Shown piece by piece: positions 32,891-43,023 of a DNA stretch of 64,000 nt. Where the stretch lies: assembly GCA_902651635.1 (NCBI GenBank), contig CACRSC010000118.1, positions 62,001-126,000 of the forward strand. Reading direction: 5' to 3'. The DNA comes from Mastigamoeba balamuthi. Its lineage: Eukaryota > Evosea > Mastigamoebida > Mastigamoebidae. The notes under the pieces are model-generated. The model saw nothing but the letters and a program-made list of their open reading frames with translations. It was not told the DNA's origin and did not search any database. The position numbers and the translations under genes are program-made. Each line of letters begins with the position of its first letter. The first letter of the stretch is position 1.

Positions 32891-33155
32891 ATTGAAATTA
32901 TAGACATTGTATGGTTTGAGGGCTGTCACTCCCTTTCTGCTCGGTGATCCATGGCCTGCCTGCCAGGCCCGCGTGTGCGCCTGGCAGGCCTGAAGCTTCG
33001 CAGCCTCGTTGCAACCCGAGTTGCCCACACTAACAAGTGACGCCACTGAGATGAAGCACAATCCCACGCACAGGCGCCCAGCTCCAGCGAAGTCAGGTTG
33101 CAAATCCTTCAGCAATTGGCGTGGTGTATCAGAACTGCCCCTGACACCAATATCA

Positions 33156-33191
33156 GGGCCATTTCCGATTTGTACGCGCATTTCGTTGGTA
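33156..33191 (+). promoter_or_regulatory. Conserved upstream element of the sensor-only family (copy C)
   Basis: GGGCCATTTCCGATTTG and GCGCATTTCG precede the ATG at 33192. This copy is the most diverged of the four in its second half. Confidence 0.6.
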
Positions 33192-34329
33192 ATGCAGAAG
33201 GGCGTAAAGTGCAGACTAGTCACGCTGGGGCTGGGCGCTCTGTGCGCGGGGGTCGTCCTGGGAATGTTCGTCATCTCGGTGATGACGCTACATGTGTGGG
33301 ACAATCCTGTTGTTTGCGCCAAGCCAGTGAGGGACGACGTTGACCACATTGCCGACACCATCAAACTAGGAATAGACCTTGCCCTCAGCGATGCAGAGCA
33401 CCTTGCTTCTGAGCTGATCCGCATGGCAGAGTACTCCGCCGATACCTGCTCGGATGACGCGAACGTGTCCAACTCTGTTGTGTGGAGCCGCTGGATGGAC
33501 TACTGGGCAATGGTCTCCGCAGAGGGTCGTGTTGGCTGGTCCATCGTTGCTGCTGATAGATTCGGGTCCTCTATCTGCGTCTCTGCAGAGCCACCTCGGA
33601 TCGCATGGTCGCTGGCTGCAGGTACTTTGTACGAGTGCGTTGCATTGGCGTTCACGATACTGGCAAAGGCTAACATAGTGCTCCGGTTGCAGGAGTCAGA
33701 TTGTTGATAACACGATTGATGATACACTGGTGATGGGAGATACTGTGAACGTCACGATGCCCTATGATATGTTCACGAGCCCGTGGTATAACGCTGCCAC
33801 GAGCAGGCCAGGAAGACTGTATTGGGATTGGAGCATCAGATCGCATTTTTCTGATCATCTACTTATGGGAATATGCCAAACATACAGGTCAGTCAATAAG
33901 AGCACAGAAGTGTGCGGAATACGTGCAGTGATCCTGTCTCTTAGTGTGCTGCTCAGGAAAATGGCAAACGAACATTATGGCGGATGGAGTTTCGCCCAAG
34001 TGTGGGTTTTCAGTGTTAACAATCCTGGCACAATGCCTCTTGACATATTTTCTCTTCTCTACACCGATGTCACTCCGATAAGCTCCCCCGACACGGAAAT
34101 TGCCACCAATCTAGCGAAAAAGTGTCTTATCCGGGGCACGCACTCTGTCGAGGAAACAGTCAATGACCAGGAAGGCCATCGGCACTCATTCATTGGAAAT
34201 TATTTGGCATCTCACGAGCAAACAGGACTGCCACAGTTCTTCCTGGTTGTGAGGCTCGACTCAAGTGAGGGATACTCGTTGACTGTGCAGGAATTTGCAG
34301 TCTTATTTTGTCTCTCTCAGTGGTTTTGA
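33192..34329 (+). CDS. Sensor-only membrane protein, Cache-like ectodomain (family copy C)
   Basis: Exons 33192-33634 and 33693-34329 (58-nt intron, GTGCGT donor, phase 2) encode 359 residues. TM helix at about residues 10-32; then DDANVSNSVVWSRWMDYWAM, GWSIVAADRFGSSI, the sequon NVTMPYDMF, SPWYNAATSRPGRLYWDW and CGIRAVILSLSVLL, ending in a hydrophobic VQEFAVLFCLSQWF. The part between the PGRLYWDW motif and the end is shorter and more diverged than in copies A and D. It lies tandemly upstream of copy D in the same orientation. Confidence 0.7.
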
Positions 34330-34839
34330 ACAACGCAGTCTTTCTGAGAAGAGACAATGCTTTAGAGACTCGTCGAACTCAATGAGTTCCTCTGAACAGA
34401 AAACGTCCATTACAGTATGCTCACTTCATAACTGAACATGCTTGCGAACTTGTTGATCAGAATCACAGAAAGGATGGGATTTTCCTTGAGTTAATCGGGC
34501 AATACTAACTTGAATAAGAATTATCAGATGAACTGACTGCATCACCGTTATGTGCATTTCAGAACAGATCACATTGAGAAGAAATCACATCAGTAGAGAT
34601 AGATATGAGGGTGATGCTATCAGCTAGAATTCCTTACAATGTGCAGACGGAAATGAAAGATGCGGTATCTAATGCTCAATAGATTAACAATTCCCTGTTC
34701 CTCTTGGGCAATGCTTGCCCAGCAGGAACCTGTTCACAGATTTGGGAATTGTGGTGGTGAAAATTCTCTGCTGATGATGGCAGTATTTCCGGGCACCCCT
34801 TGACTTCTCACTGATTACCCACGTGAGAGGTACTTCTAA
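34330..34839. other. Intergenic stretch between sensor copies C and D
   Basis: AT-rich, with no reading frame or repeat that I can assign. It must contain the 3' end of copy C and the distal promoter of copy D. Confidence 0.35.
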
Positions 34840-34874
34840 GGGCCATTTCCGATTCACCTCGCATTTCCGAAACA
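34840..34874 (+). promoter_or_regulatory. Conserved upstream element of the sensor-only family (copy D)
   Basis: GGGCCATTTCCGATTCA and TCGCATTTCCGAAACA lie directly before the ATG at 34875 and are almost identical to the element before copy A. Confidence 0.65.
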
Positions 34875-36017
34875 ATGCAGAAGGGCGTTGAGTGCAGACT
34901 GATCTTGCAGGGGCTGAGTGCCCTATATGCGGGGTTCATCCTGGGGTTGCTCGCCATCTCGGTGGTGGCGTGGTACGTGCTGGATAACCCGATCATGTGC
35001 TCCAAGCCTGTGGACGACTTGGCCCGCCGCTCTGCCGACTGCATCGCACTGGCATTCGAGCTGGCCATCAGCGAGGCAGAGCGCCTCGCGTCTGAGCTCA
35101 CCCACATGGCTGCGCTCTCGAAGGATTCCTGCTCTGGTGATCCCAACGTGTCTGGTGCTGCTGTGCAGGGCCGGTGGATGGACTACTTCGCAATGGCCTC
35201 GGCATTGGGTCGTGTCGGCTGGACCATAGTGGCTGCTGACAGATTCGGGTCCTCCCTCTACGTCTCTGCGGAACCACCGAGAATAAAATGGTCACTGGCT
35301 GCCGGCGATACCATGTTCGAGTGAGTAGCCAGGGGCAATCCATTACCGAATCATCTCTCACAAGGACATTTCAGAAACTGCATACTGAGTAGCAACCCGT
35401 TGACGATTGGGAATGCTCTAAACGCCACGATGCCCTTTGATATCTACACTAACTCATGGTATGCCGTCGCAATGGAGAAGCCCGGGAAACTCTACTGGGG
35501 GTGGCAATACAGGTCACGTCTATATGATCAATTGAGTTTGGCTATAAGCCAGTCGCACGGGTCTCGTCATGGGAGCACAAATGTTTGCGGAGTTCGGGGA
35601 GTTCTCGTTGAACTCACTCGTTTTTTCAAGCCGGTTCTCTCTGAATGTGCTTCTCATCCATGGAATGACGGAAATGTATGGGTCTTCGAGGTTAACCCGA
35701 GAAACCAGTCTGTTGAACTGATCTACAAAACATCGATCAGAACTTACGATTGGCGCGTATTCCCCAAAGAGACACAAATCGCAAGAATGTTAGCAGATGA
35801 GAGCATTGCTCTGCACAAGTTCTATGTGGAGAAAACCATCATCGAATCGAGTTACTACAATCAAATCTATTACTATGGCAAATACGTGATGGCATCGAAC
35901 GTGCAGAGAGGACTTCCGTCGATGTTTCTGGTCGTTGGGCTCGACCCCAACGAGGGAAATGGTGTGGAAGTGTCGGTATTTGCGCTCGTCGTTGATCTCC
36001 TCATTCTGTTGCTCTGA
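34875..36017 (+). CDS. Sensor-only membrane protein, Cache-like ectodomain (family copy D)
   Basis: Exons 34875-35320 and 35375-36017 (54-nt intron, GTGAGT donor, phase 2) encode 362 residues. TM helix at about residues 10-32 (LGLLAISVVAWYVLD), a helix with AFELAISEAERLASEL, DPNVSGAAVQGRWMDYFAMA, GWTIVAADRFGSSLYV, the sequon NATMPFDIY, NSWYAVAMEKPGKLYWGW and CGVRGVLVELTRFF. The C-terminus is very hydrophobic (VSVFALVVDLLILLL), as for a second membrane segment with almost no cytoplasmic tail. It converges on the ankyrin/U-box gene, with only 76 nt between the stops. Confidence 0.7.
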
Positions 36018-36093
36018 GACAACACAACACCATCAAAACCACTGAGCTCTGAGAACAGAACATATCGAGTGGTGAATTTTCACGCAATTGTGT

Positions 36094-39000
36094 TTACACA
36101 TTTGTGGTTGTCTGCCGCTCACCCTCCCTGAACGACGCGATGGCGCTGCGCAGAGTGTGGCAGGGCACCAACGTCGCACCCATCGCGGCCCCCGTCATCG
36201 GCGATGTGCCGTGCGACCCCAGCCACCGCCTGATCGCCGCCCCCTCGTACACGAACCCGTCCTCCGCGAAAACGGGGTCCGCCATGAGGTCCATCGTGAT
36301 GGGGCACACGTACTCCCTCGGCACCTCCGCTGCCGCTGCCTCCCCCGGCCCAACGCTGCTTCCTGCGTCCCTCTGCGCCCCGTACTGCCGCGACAGCGAG
36401 CACAGCTTGCCGTACAGCGGCGCCTTGAGCCTGCGCTTGACGATGGCCCGCCAGCGCTGCGGGAACGTCGCCCCGTGGGCTGCGAGCGCCTTGCAGACGC
36501 CCACGTGCCCGTTGAGCGCGGCGATCGTGATGGCTGTGCTACCATCGCCCGCGGTGGCCCTCGCGACGTCGGACCCGGCCTCGAGCAGCGCCACCACGAC
36601 CTCGCAGTGCCCGTGCATGCTCGCCACGAACAGCGGCGTCTCCGCGCTCGTCCGGTGCGCCGCGTCGACGTCGGCCCCCGCGGCAACCAGCAGCCGCACA
36701 ACCTCGACGTGCCCGTTGGCGCTCGCGCGGAGCAGCGCGGTCGTCCCGTCGCCGGTGGCCCGCGAGGCGTCGGCGCCCGCACGCAGAAGCGCGTCGACGA
36801 CGGCAGCGTGCCCTCGCTCGCAGGCGGCGATGAGCGGAGTGGCACCGTCGACTGTGCTCGCGCGGTCTGCGCCGGCGCCGGCGTCGAGCAGCGCGCGCAC
36901 GACCTCTGCGTGGCCGCGCCTGCTGGCCGCGTGCAGCGGCGTCGTCTCGTCCATCGACGAGCGCCTGTCGACGGCCGCGCCCGCGCCGACGAGCAGCGCC
37001 ACCGCAGCGGCGGCGCCGGCGTCGGCGGCGGCCCACAGGAACGACGTGCCCTGCGCGGTCCTCCTGTCGACGGCCGCCCCGGCCTCCACGAGCGCCGCGA
37101 ACGCGTCGCCGTGCCCGCCCATCGCGGCGGCGTAGAGCGCAGTGGCCCCGTCGGTGCTGCGCGCCCTGTCGACGGCGGCGCCGCCGCGCAGCAGCGCCCG
37201 GACGGCCGCTGTGTGGCCCTGGGAGCCCGCGAGGAGCAGCGCAGTGGCGCCGTCGTCGCGGCGCGCGGCGTCGAGAGCGGCACGCGAGCGCACGAGGGCC
37301 TCGACGATGTCCGTGTGGCCTCGCGCGCTGGCGGCTATCAGCGGCGTCTCGCCCTCGGGCGACGCGGCGTCGACGTTGGCCCCGCGCTCGAGCAGCTTCT
37401 GGGCGACGACGAGGTGGCCGTGCGCGCACGCGGCCAGCAGCGGGCAGCGCTCGGGGTCCCCGTCGACGCTGGCGCCGGCGCGCAGCAGGCAGTCGACGAC
37501 CGCCGTGTCGCCCGTCGCAGCCGCGACCGACAGCGCAGTTCCTCCGCCGGTCGACGGCCTGCGGTCCACAGAGCAGCCGCGGCGGACCAGCGCGTCGACG
37601 AGCGCCGCGGATCTGCGGCCGACGGCGCACGTGAGCGGCGTGTCGCCGCGCTTGCCCTCGGCGTCGACGCTACACGCGGCGCACAGCGCGTCGACGACGT
37701 CCAGCGGCGCGCCGGCCCTGACGGCGCAGAGCAGCGGCGTCTCGCCCTCGTCGTTCTGGAGCCCCAGCAGCGCCCCGTCGCCCGCGCCCCGCGCGAGCAG
37801 CGCGACGAGGTCCCGGCTGCCCTGGCGCGCCGCGACGTGCAGCGCCGTCTCGCCCGCGGCTGCGCGCTGCGACGGCCGCGCTCCGGCGGCGACGAGGGCC
37901 TCGGCGACGCGCACGAAGCCCTTGGCGACGGCGGCGAGCAGCGGCGTGGCGCCGCTCTTGGCGTCGCCGCGGTTGGCGTCAGCGCCGGCGGCGAGGAGCT
38001 CCTCGACGGCGTCGACGTTGCCGAGCTGCACGGCGCGCAGCAGCGGCGTCTCCCCCGTGCGCTCGCAGGGGCAGTCGGCCGCCCCGGGCCACGCGGCGAC
38101 GGCGCTGCGGATGGCCTCCCTGCCGCCGTCCTCCACCGCCCTGAACACCACCTCTGTGTCCACCCGCGGCTGCAGCTGAGGCTTCCTCGGGGTCGGCGCT
38201 GCAGCTGCGGGCGTTACGTCCCTGTTGGTGCGTGGCTGCCGCGCTGCTCTGCTGCCGCCGGCGCTGGCGGGGGACCGGGCGGGAGCGACGGGGGGCCGCT
38301 TCCTGGGGCGCTTGGCCGCCAGGCGCTGGACCTGCACGTAGAGCGCGTCGAACTGCTCGCGGCCCATCTTCTGGCGGAGGCGCTGCTCCCACGCGGCGGG
38401 GAAGCGCTCGCCGTAGGACGCGAGCAGGTGGCAGACGCTCGTGTTGCCCATGAAGGCGGCCAGCAGCAGTGGCGTGGCGCCCTGGTTGTTGGCCCTGTTG
38501 TAGACGGCGCCCGCCTGCACGAGCGCCTCGACGACGTCGGCGAACCCGAAGAACGCGGCCGTCTCGAGCGCCGTGAGCCCGCGGTCCCTGTCGGCGACCT
38601 CGAGGGCCGCGCCGCCCATGACGAGCGCGCGGACGACGGCCGCGTGGCCCTTGCTGGCCGCGACGATGAGCGGCGTCATCCCCAGCGCCGTCTCCGCGCG
38701 GTCGACGTCGGCGCCGGCGCCCACGAGCAGCTCGACGACGTCGGTGAGCCCGAGGCCCGCGGCGACGAGCAGCGGGCAGACGCCGTCGGGCGACACGGGC
38801 GCGTCGACGTCGGCCCCCGCGCGCAGCAGCAGCCCGATGGCCTCCTTGCTGCCCCGCTCGCACGCGATCATCAGCGGCGTCCCCAGCGCCGAGCACGACG
38901 CGGCCCGCGCGGCGCAGCGCCCGCGGCCGATGTCCTCGACGTCGCCCGCGCCCCTGCGCACGCCGGACCCGCACAGCGAGTCCGCGGGCTGCGCGGGCGC

Positions 39001-40427
39001 GCCGTTGGGGTCGGCGCCTGCGCGGAGCAGCGCGCGGACGACGCCCACGTGGCAGCCGGCGCAGGCGGCGTGCAGCGGAGTGACGCCGTCGCCGGCGCGC
39101 TCGTTGGCGCAGGCGCCCGCGCGGAGCAGCTCCTCGACGACGCCGCGGTGGCCCGCGCCGCTGGCCGCGTGCAGCGCCGTCGCGCAGCCCGCGCACTTGC
39201 GGTCGACGTGCGCGCCGGCCGCCAGCAGCGCGGCGACGACGTCGCGGTGGCCGCAGGCGCTGGCGACGAACAGCGGGCGCGTCGACGAGCTGTCGGCCTC
39301 GTCGGGCCCCGCGCCGGCGGCCAGCAGCGCGCGGACGGCCGCCAGCGACCCGCGCCTGCAGGCGGCGAGGAGCGCCGTGCTGCCGTCGTAGCAGCGCGCG
39401 TCGACGGCGGCGCCCGAGCGCACGAGGAGCTGCACGGAGCGCGCGTCGCCCGCGGCCGCGGCGGCGAAGAGGGCCGAGACGCCCGCGCGGGCCTCCTGGG
39501 CGTCGACGTCGGCGCCGGCGTCGACGAGGGCCTCGACGACGTCCGTGTGGCCCGACTGGCAGGCGAAGAAGAGCGGAGTCGCGCTGTCGGACTCGCGCTG
39601 GGCGTTGGGGTCCGCGCCGGCGGCCAGCAGCGCGCGCACAGCCCCCGCGTGGCCGCCGTTGCTCGCGACGTGCAGCGCCGTCTGGCCGTCGGGCCCGCAC
39701 GGAGACCTGCCCGGCGTCGTTGAGCGTGCGTGTGGGCATCGCGTCTCGGGCCGCGATTACGGCCGAAATCAATTGATTTGGGCGGCCCGTTGAGTCTGCG
39801 GTCTCTCGCCAACAACGCCAGACCGACAGAGCCCACCAACCCCTTACTCTGGCGCCCACCCACGCATAGAGCACGAGCGCGCAGAGCACAGCCGTCGGGA
39901 CGCTTGTGCGCCGCACCAGGCAGGGAGTTGCGGAGCGAAAGCCAAGAGCGGCACAGACGCGATGCCATAAGCGGCCAGGGGGAGAGCGAGCAACTGCGGA
40001 GGAAAACCGGGTGGAGAGTGCGGCAGAGAGGGCACCTGACGTCAGCGCCGGCGGCGACGAGGGCGGCGACGACGAGGGCGTTGCCCGTGTCTGCGGCGTA
40101 GAAGAGGGCCGAGGCGCCCGAGGCGTTGCGGAGGGCCACAGAGGCGCCGGCGGCCAGCAGCGCCCCCACGGCCCCGAGGTTCCCCGCGTGGCACGCCGCC
40201 GCCAGCGCCGTGTTGCCCCGCACCAGCGCGTCCACGTCCACCCCCGGTGTCGACGGCGACGACGTCGACGACGCGGGAGACGCTGGAGACGACGACGACG
40301 ACGGCGACGGTCGAGAGGGCCGCTGGGACGTCAGGGCGCGGATGCGCGGGGCGTCGTCGACAAAGGCGGCGTGGTAGAGGGCCAGGGCGGGGTCGGAGGG
40401 GGCGTCCGGGGCCGGGGGCTCTGCCAT
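36094..40427 (-). CDS. Giant ankyrin-repeat U-box E3 ubiquitin ligase-like protein
   Basis: Exon 1 (40427-40036, MAEPPAPDAPSDPALAL) and exon 2 (39706-36094) splice over a 329-nt intron (GTGCCC donor) to give 1334 residues. Roughly 28-30 ankyrin repeats lie in two arrays. Each array ends in a related capping segment: ERFPAAWEQRLRQKMG after the first, TFPQRWRAIVKRRLKAPLYG after the second. A basic linker (RPRKRPPVAPARS) separates them, which points to an internal duplication. The C-terminal 70 residues form a U-box: YVCPITMDLMADPVFAEDGF, YEGAAIRRWL, TSPMTGAAMGATLVPCHTLR. U-box proteins recruit E2 enzymes, and ankyrin arrays usually select the substrate. Residues of the U-box core (CPI, DPV, DGxxYE, W, SPMT) are all kept. 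Confidence 0.85.
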
Positions 40428-41103
40428 GGCGGTGGGGCAGGGCAGCAGCGCAGCTCCGCTGTGAAGGTCTGCTGATCTCTGCTGACCAGGAAGATTAATT
40501 TCTCCAGCAAAGATATCCTGACGACTTCTCTTGTTGCGTGTGTTCCCCTCTCTTTGACAACTGAGCCAATTCACAACAAATGCGATCATGATGCAGGTAG
40601 CGGAAGGAGTGTTAACAATGCTCGATGCTCCTAGATTGAGGTCCAGTTACTGTTATCTCAGGGTTGCAACTTGCTCTAACTTGATGGAAGTGCGATTTTT
40701 TTGTGTCATAACTGTGACAAGAAACAGAACAGATAACAACTCGAATATCCATTCCATATTAAGACCAATTTTTCACATGATTTGCTGTTCCTGATTTCAA
40801 TTTTGTCGACTTAGTGAAAGGATCCTTTTTTCTTTGTTATGGTTTTTAAGGAGTGTGTGCAACTTTGGGTTGCTCACTTTGGGTTGCTCAGATCTCATTT
40901 CAGAGTTCTGAGAAAGGACATTCCATCAGCTAGTACTCCAGGAACTCAACAGTGGAATGCTACATTGCGTGGAGGAGCAGTGGCTAACCTGTGCTGCATC
41001 ATTGCAGCCATCAGCAGCAAGACAGAAGGAATAACACGCACAGTGGATACTGACCATGTCACCTTACGGTGTTCACGGCAAATGGACGGGCCGAAGGCGT
41101 GTT
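40428..41103. other. Intergenic stretch, AT-rich centre
   Basis: This lies between the start of the ankyrin/U-box gene and the stop of the next minus-strand gene. It should contain the U-box gene promoter. A short direct repeat (TTTGGGTTGCTCA, 40864-40890) is visible; no gene is. Confidence 0.35.
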
Positions 41104-42684
41104 CTATTCCGGATGACAAGCGAAAACAGTCGAGTAGGGCGGGAGGCAGAGGACCCGAATGACCTCGTAGTGTTTGCGTGCAACCGCTTCGCCCAGAGCG
41201 CGACCAGTGGCATCGCTGCGGCCAAGGGAGTACGGAGGCTGTGCAAGGGCTCTGACCACCCCGGCATGGCCCCACTTGCACGCCGCCACCAATGCCGCGT
41301 TGCCACTGGCCCTGGCGTCTTCTTGTCGCAGGCACCACGGGGGTCTTGCCAGCTCCCTGACTGCATCAACTCGACCCATCCTGCATGCGTGACGGAGAGC
41401 TCTGCACCCATTGGCCCTCGCTGCATCTCCACCGAAGCAGTACGCGGGCTGGGCGAGCACCCGCATTGTCCCGACGTGGCCGCCGGCGCACGCGAGCACC
41501 AGGAGGTCGTCGCTGGCGTTCCAGCGATAGGGGCTGGACCCCAGCGCCCAGACAACGCAGGCCAGGCCTTTCCTGCACGCGTCGGCGAGGATTTGCCTGA
41601 CGAACCACGGCGCGTGCGCGAACGACTGCGGGGACTTAGAGATGGCGAGGCACGCGACACGCCCGTAGCCCCTGTTGGATGCCGCCATGGCGAAGTCGAT
41701 GCACGTGCTCGGCGTCCAGCGGCAGCGCGAGTCCAGGATGGGCAGCAGCGCCTCCTCGACGATCCCGCGCTCCATGGCTGCGACAGCACAGTCGAAGACG
41801 AGGCGCTCGGCATGGAACCTGGGCACAAGGGCGCAGCGCTGTAGGGCAAGGTCGAGCAGCGTCGGCAGGACCTCGCGCCTGCACCCCCTGATTGTGTGTG
41901 ACAGCTCGGCAGCGCTGCGAGGTGGCGGCCGCAACCGCGCACCCAACTCGAGCACAGCGGGGAGCACCGGCCGCAGTGCACTCAGAGCAGCGAAAGCGCT
42001 CTTGCGGCGGGACAGCTCCACCAGCGCTCGGCACCAGGCAGCCCCGTCGATGCCCTCCGCCTGGCCCCCCTGCGACCACTGATCGCCCACCAGCACGGCG
42101 ATGGCGTGGGGGCTGGCGCCCGCAGTGGCCCGCAGCAGTGCAGAGCAGCGCGAGGCGTCCTGGCCGCAGAGGCCGACCTCGGGGCCCCGCAGGTACTCGA
42201 GCACCAGGACCCTGTCCCTGAACGCAGCCTCGCGCAGGGCCTCCCTCGCAGCCTCGCGGAGGAGCGCAGGGGAGGCGCTGGCCGCGCGGAGCAGGAGGAG
42301 GCGCAGCAGAGCGAGGTGGCCCACCGACTCGCCCGACGCGCAGAGCACGTGGACAGCGCGCCACAGAGCGCACCCCGGGGGACCGCGACGCCACGGCACG
42401 CACGCCACGCACTCGCTGGTCGCGGGGCAGGCCAGCAGGAGCTCCGCGAGGCGCAGGGCGTGCTGCGAGGGGGCCCTGCAGCAGCGGAGCAGCAGAGCAG
42501 CGGAGGCGTCGAGGAGGCGAGGGCGACCGAGGGCTCCCAGACAGGACACCAGGGGGCGCGTCGACAGGCACAGGCGAACAAGGTCGGCAGCGGACAGGGG
42601 CTGGCTGTGCTGCGCCAGGCGCGGGACGACGTGCTGGCGCAGCTCGTAGGCGGTGGCGAGAGACGAGTACGCACCAGCGTCCAT
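41104..42684 (-). CDS. Ankyrin-like repeat protein
   Basis: A single open frame of 526 residues; the start at 42684 (MDAGAYSSLATAYELRQHVV) is preferred because the longer upstream extension is low-complexity and Arg/Pro-rich. The N-terminal half is a leucine- and alanine-rich helical region. The C-terminal third has regular ankyrin-like units with a P-P-x-x-L spacer: LACAGGHVGTMRVLAQPAYC, HACRMGRVDAVRELARPPWC, AACKWGHAGVVRALAQPPYS, AVARKHYEVIRVLCLPPYS. This repeat style resembles ankyrin families of giant viruses and amoebae that also carry F-box-like N-termini, but I cannot identify an F-box here. A broken relative lies at 16600-17012. Confidence 0.65.
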   Translation of the reverse strand: MDAGAYSSLATAYELRQHVVPRLAQHSQPLSAADLVRLCLSTRPLVSCLGALGRPRLLDASAALLLRCCRAPSQHALRLAELLLACPATSECVACVPWRRGPPGCALWRAVHVLCASGESVGHLALLRLLLLRAASASPALLREAAREALREAAFRDRVLVLEYLRGPEVGLCGQDASRCSALLRATAGASPHAIAVLVGDQWSQGGQAEGIDGAAWCRALVELSRRKSAFAALSALRPVLPAVLELGARLRPPPRSAAELSHTIRGCRREVLPTLLDLALQRCALVPRFHAERLVFDCAVAAMERGIVEEALLPILDSRCRWTPSTCIDFAMAASNRGYGRVACLAISKSPQSFAHAPWFVRQILADACRKGLACVVWALGSSPYRWNASDDLLVLACAGGHVGTMRVLAQPAYCFGGDAARANGCRALRHACRMGRVDAVRELARPPWCLRQEDARASGNAALVAACKWGHAGVVRALAQPPYSLGRSDATGRALGEAVARKHYEVIRVLCLPPYSTVFACHPE

Positions 42685-43023
42685 TTTCCCAACGCATCCG
42701 CGATGACAATATCCCGCGTAGGGAAACCGAGATCTTGTGGGGAATATCGCCGCGTGCACCTGACGTGCACTCTTCTTCCCACAGCGCCGGAACTCGCGGC
42801 GCGGAGGGACGCTCGCGGGGGGCGCGAGGCGAGGGCGCGGGCGCCGAGGCCCGAGCTGGTTCTGGAATTCCCGGGCGAGGGAATCTGGACCCCGATATTT
42901 TTGCGGGGGCAAAGAATCTGTAGCGGCTCACACGTATACCCGAACAAACCCGCAGCGGAAAGCACCCGCAAAGCAGACGCAGGGAGCGAGCAGCACACCG
43001 ACACCGCACCCGCAGAGCGCGCA
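42685..43023. promoter_or_regulatory. Divergent promoter region
   Basis: 339 nt between the starts of the ankyrin-like gene (minus) and the CH-LIM-PH gene (plus), so both promoters must lie here. No defined motif is recognised. Confidence 0.35.

Noticed and set aside
36088-39723. 1211-codon plus-strand open frame opposite the ankyrin/U-box gene
   Set aside because: It is an artefact of high GC; the minus strand encodes regular ankyrin repeats and a U-box.
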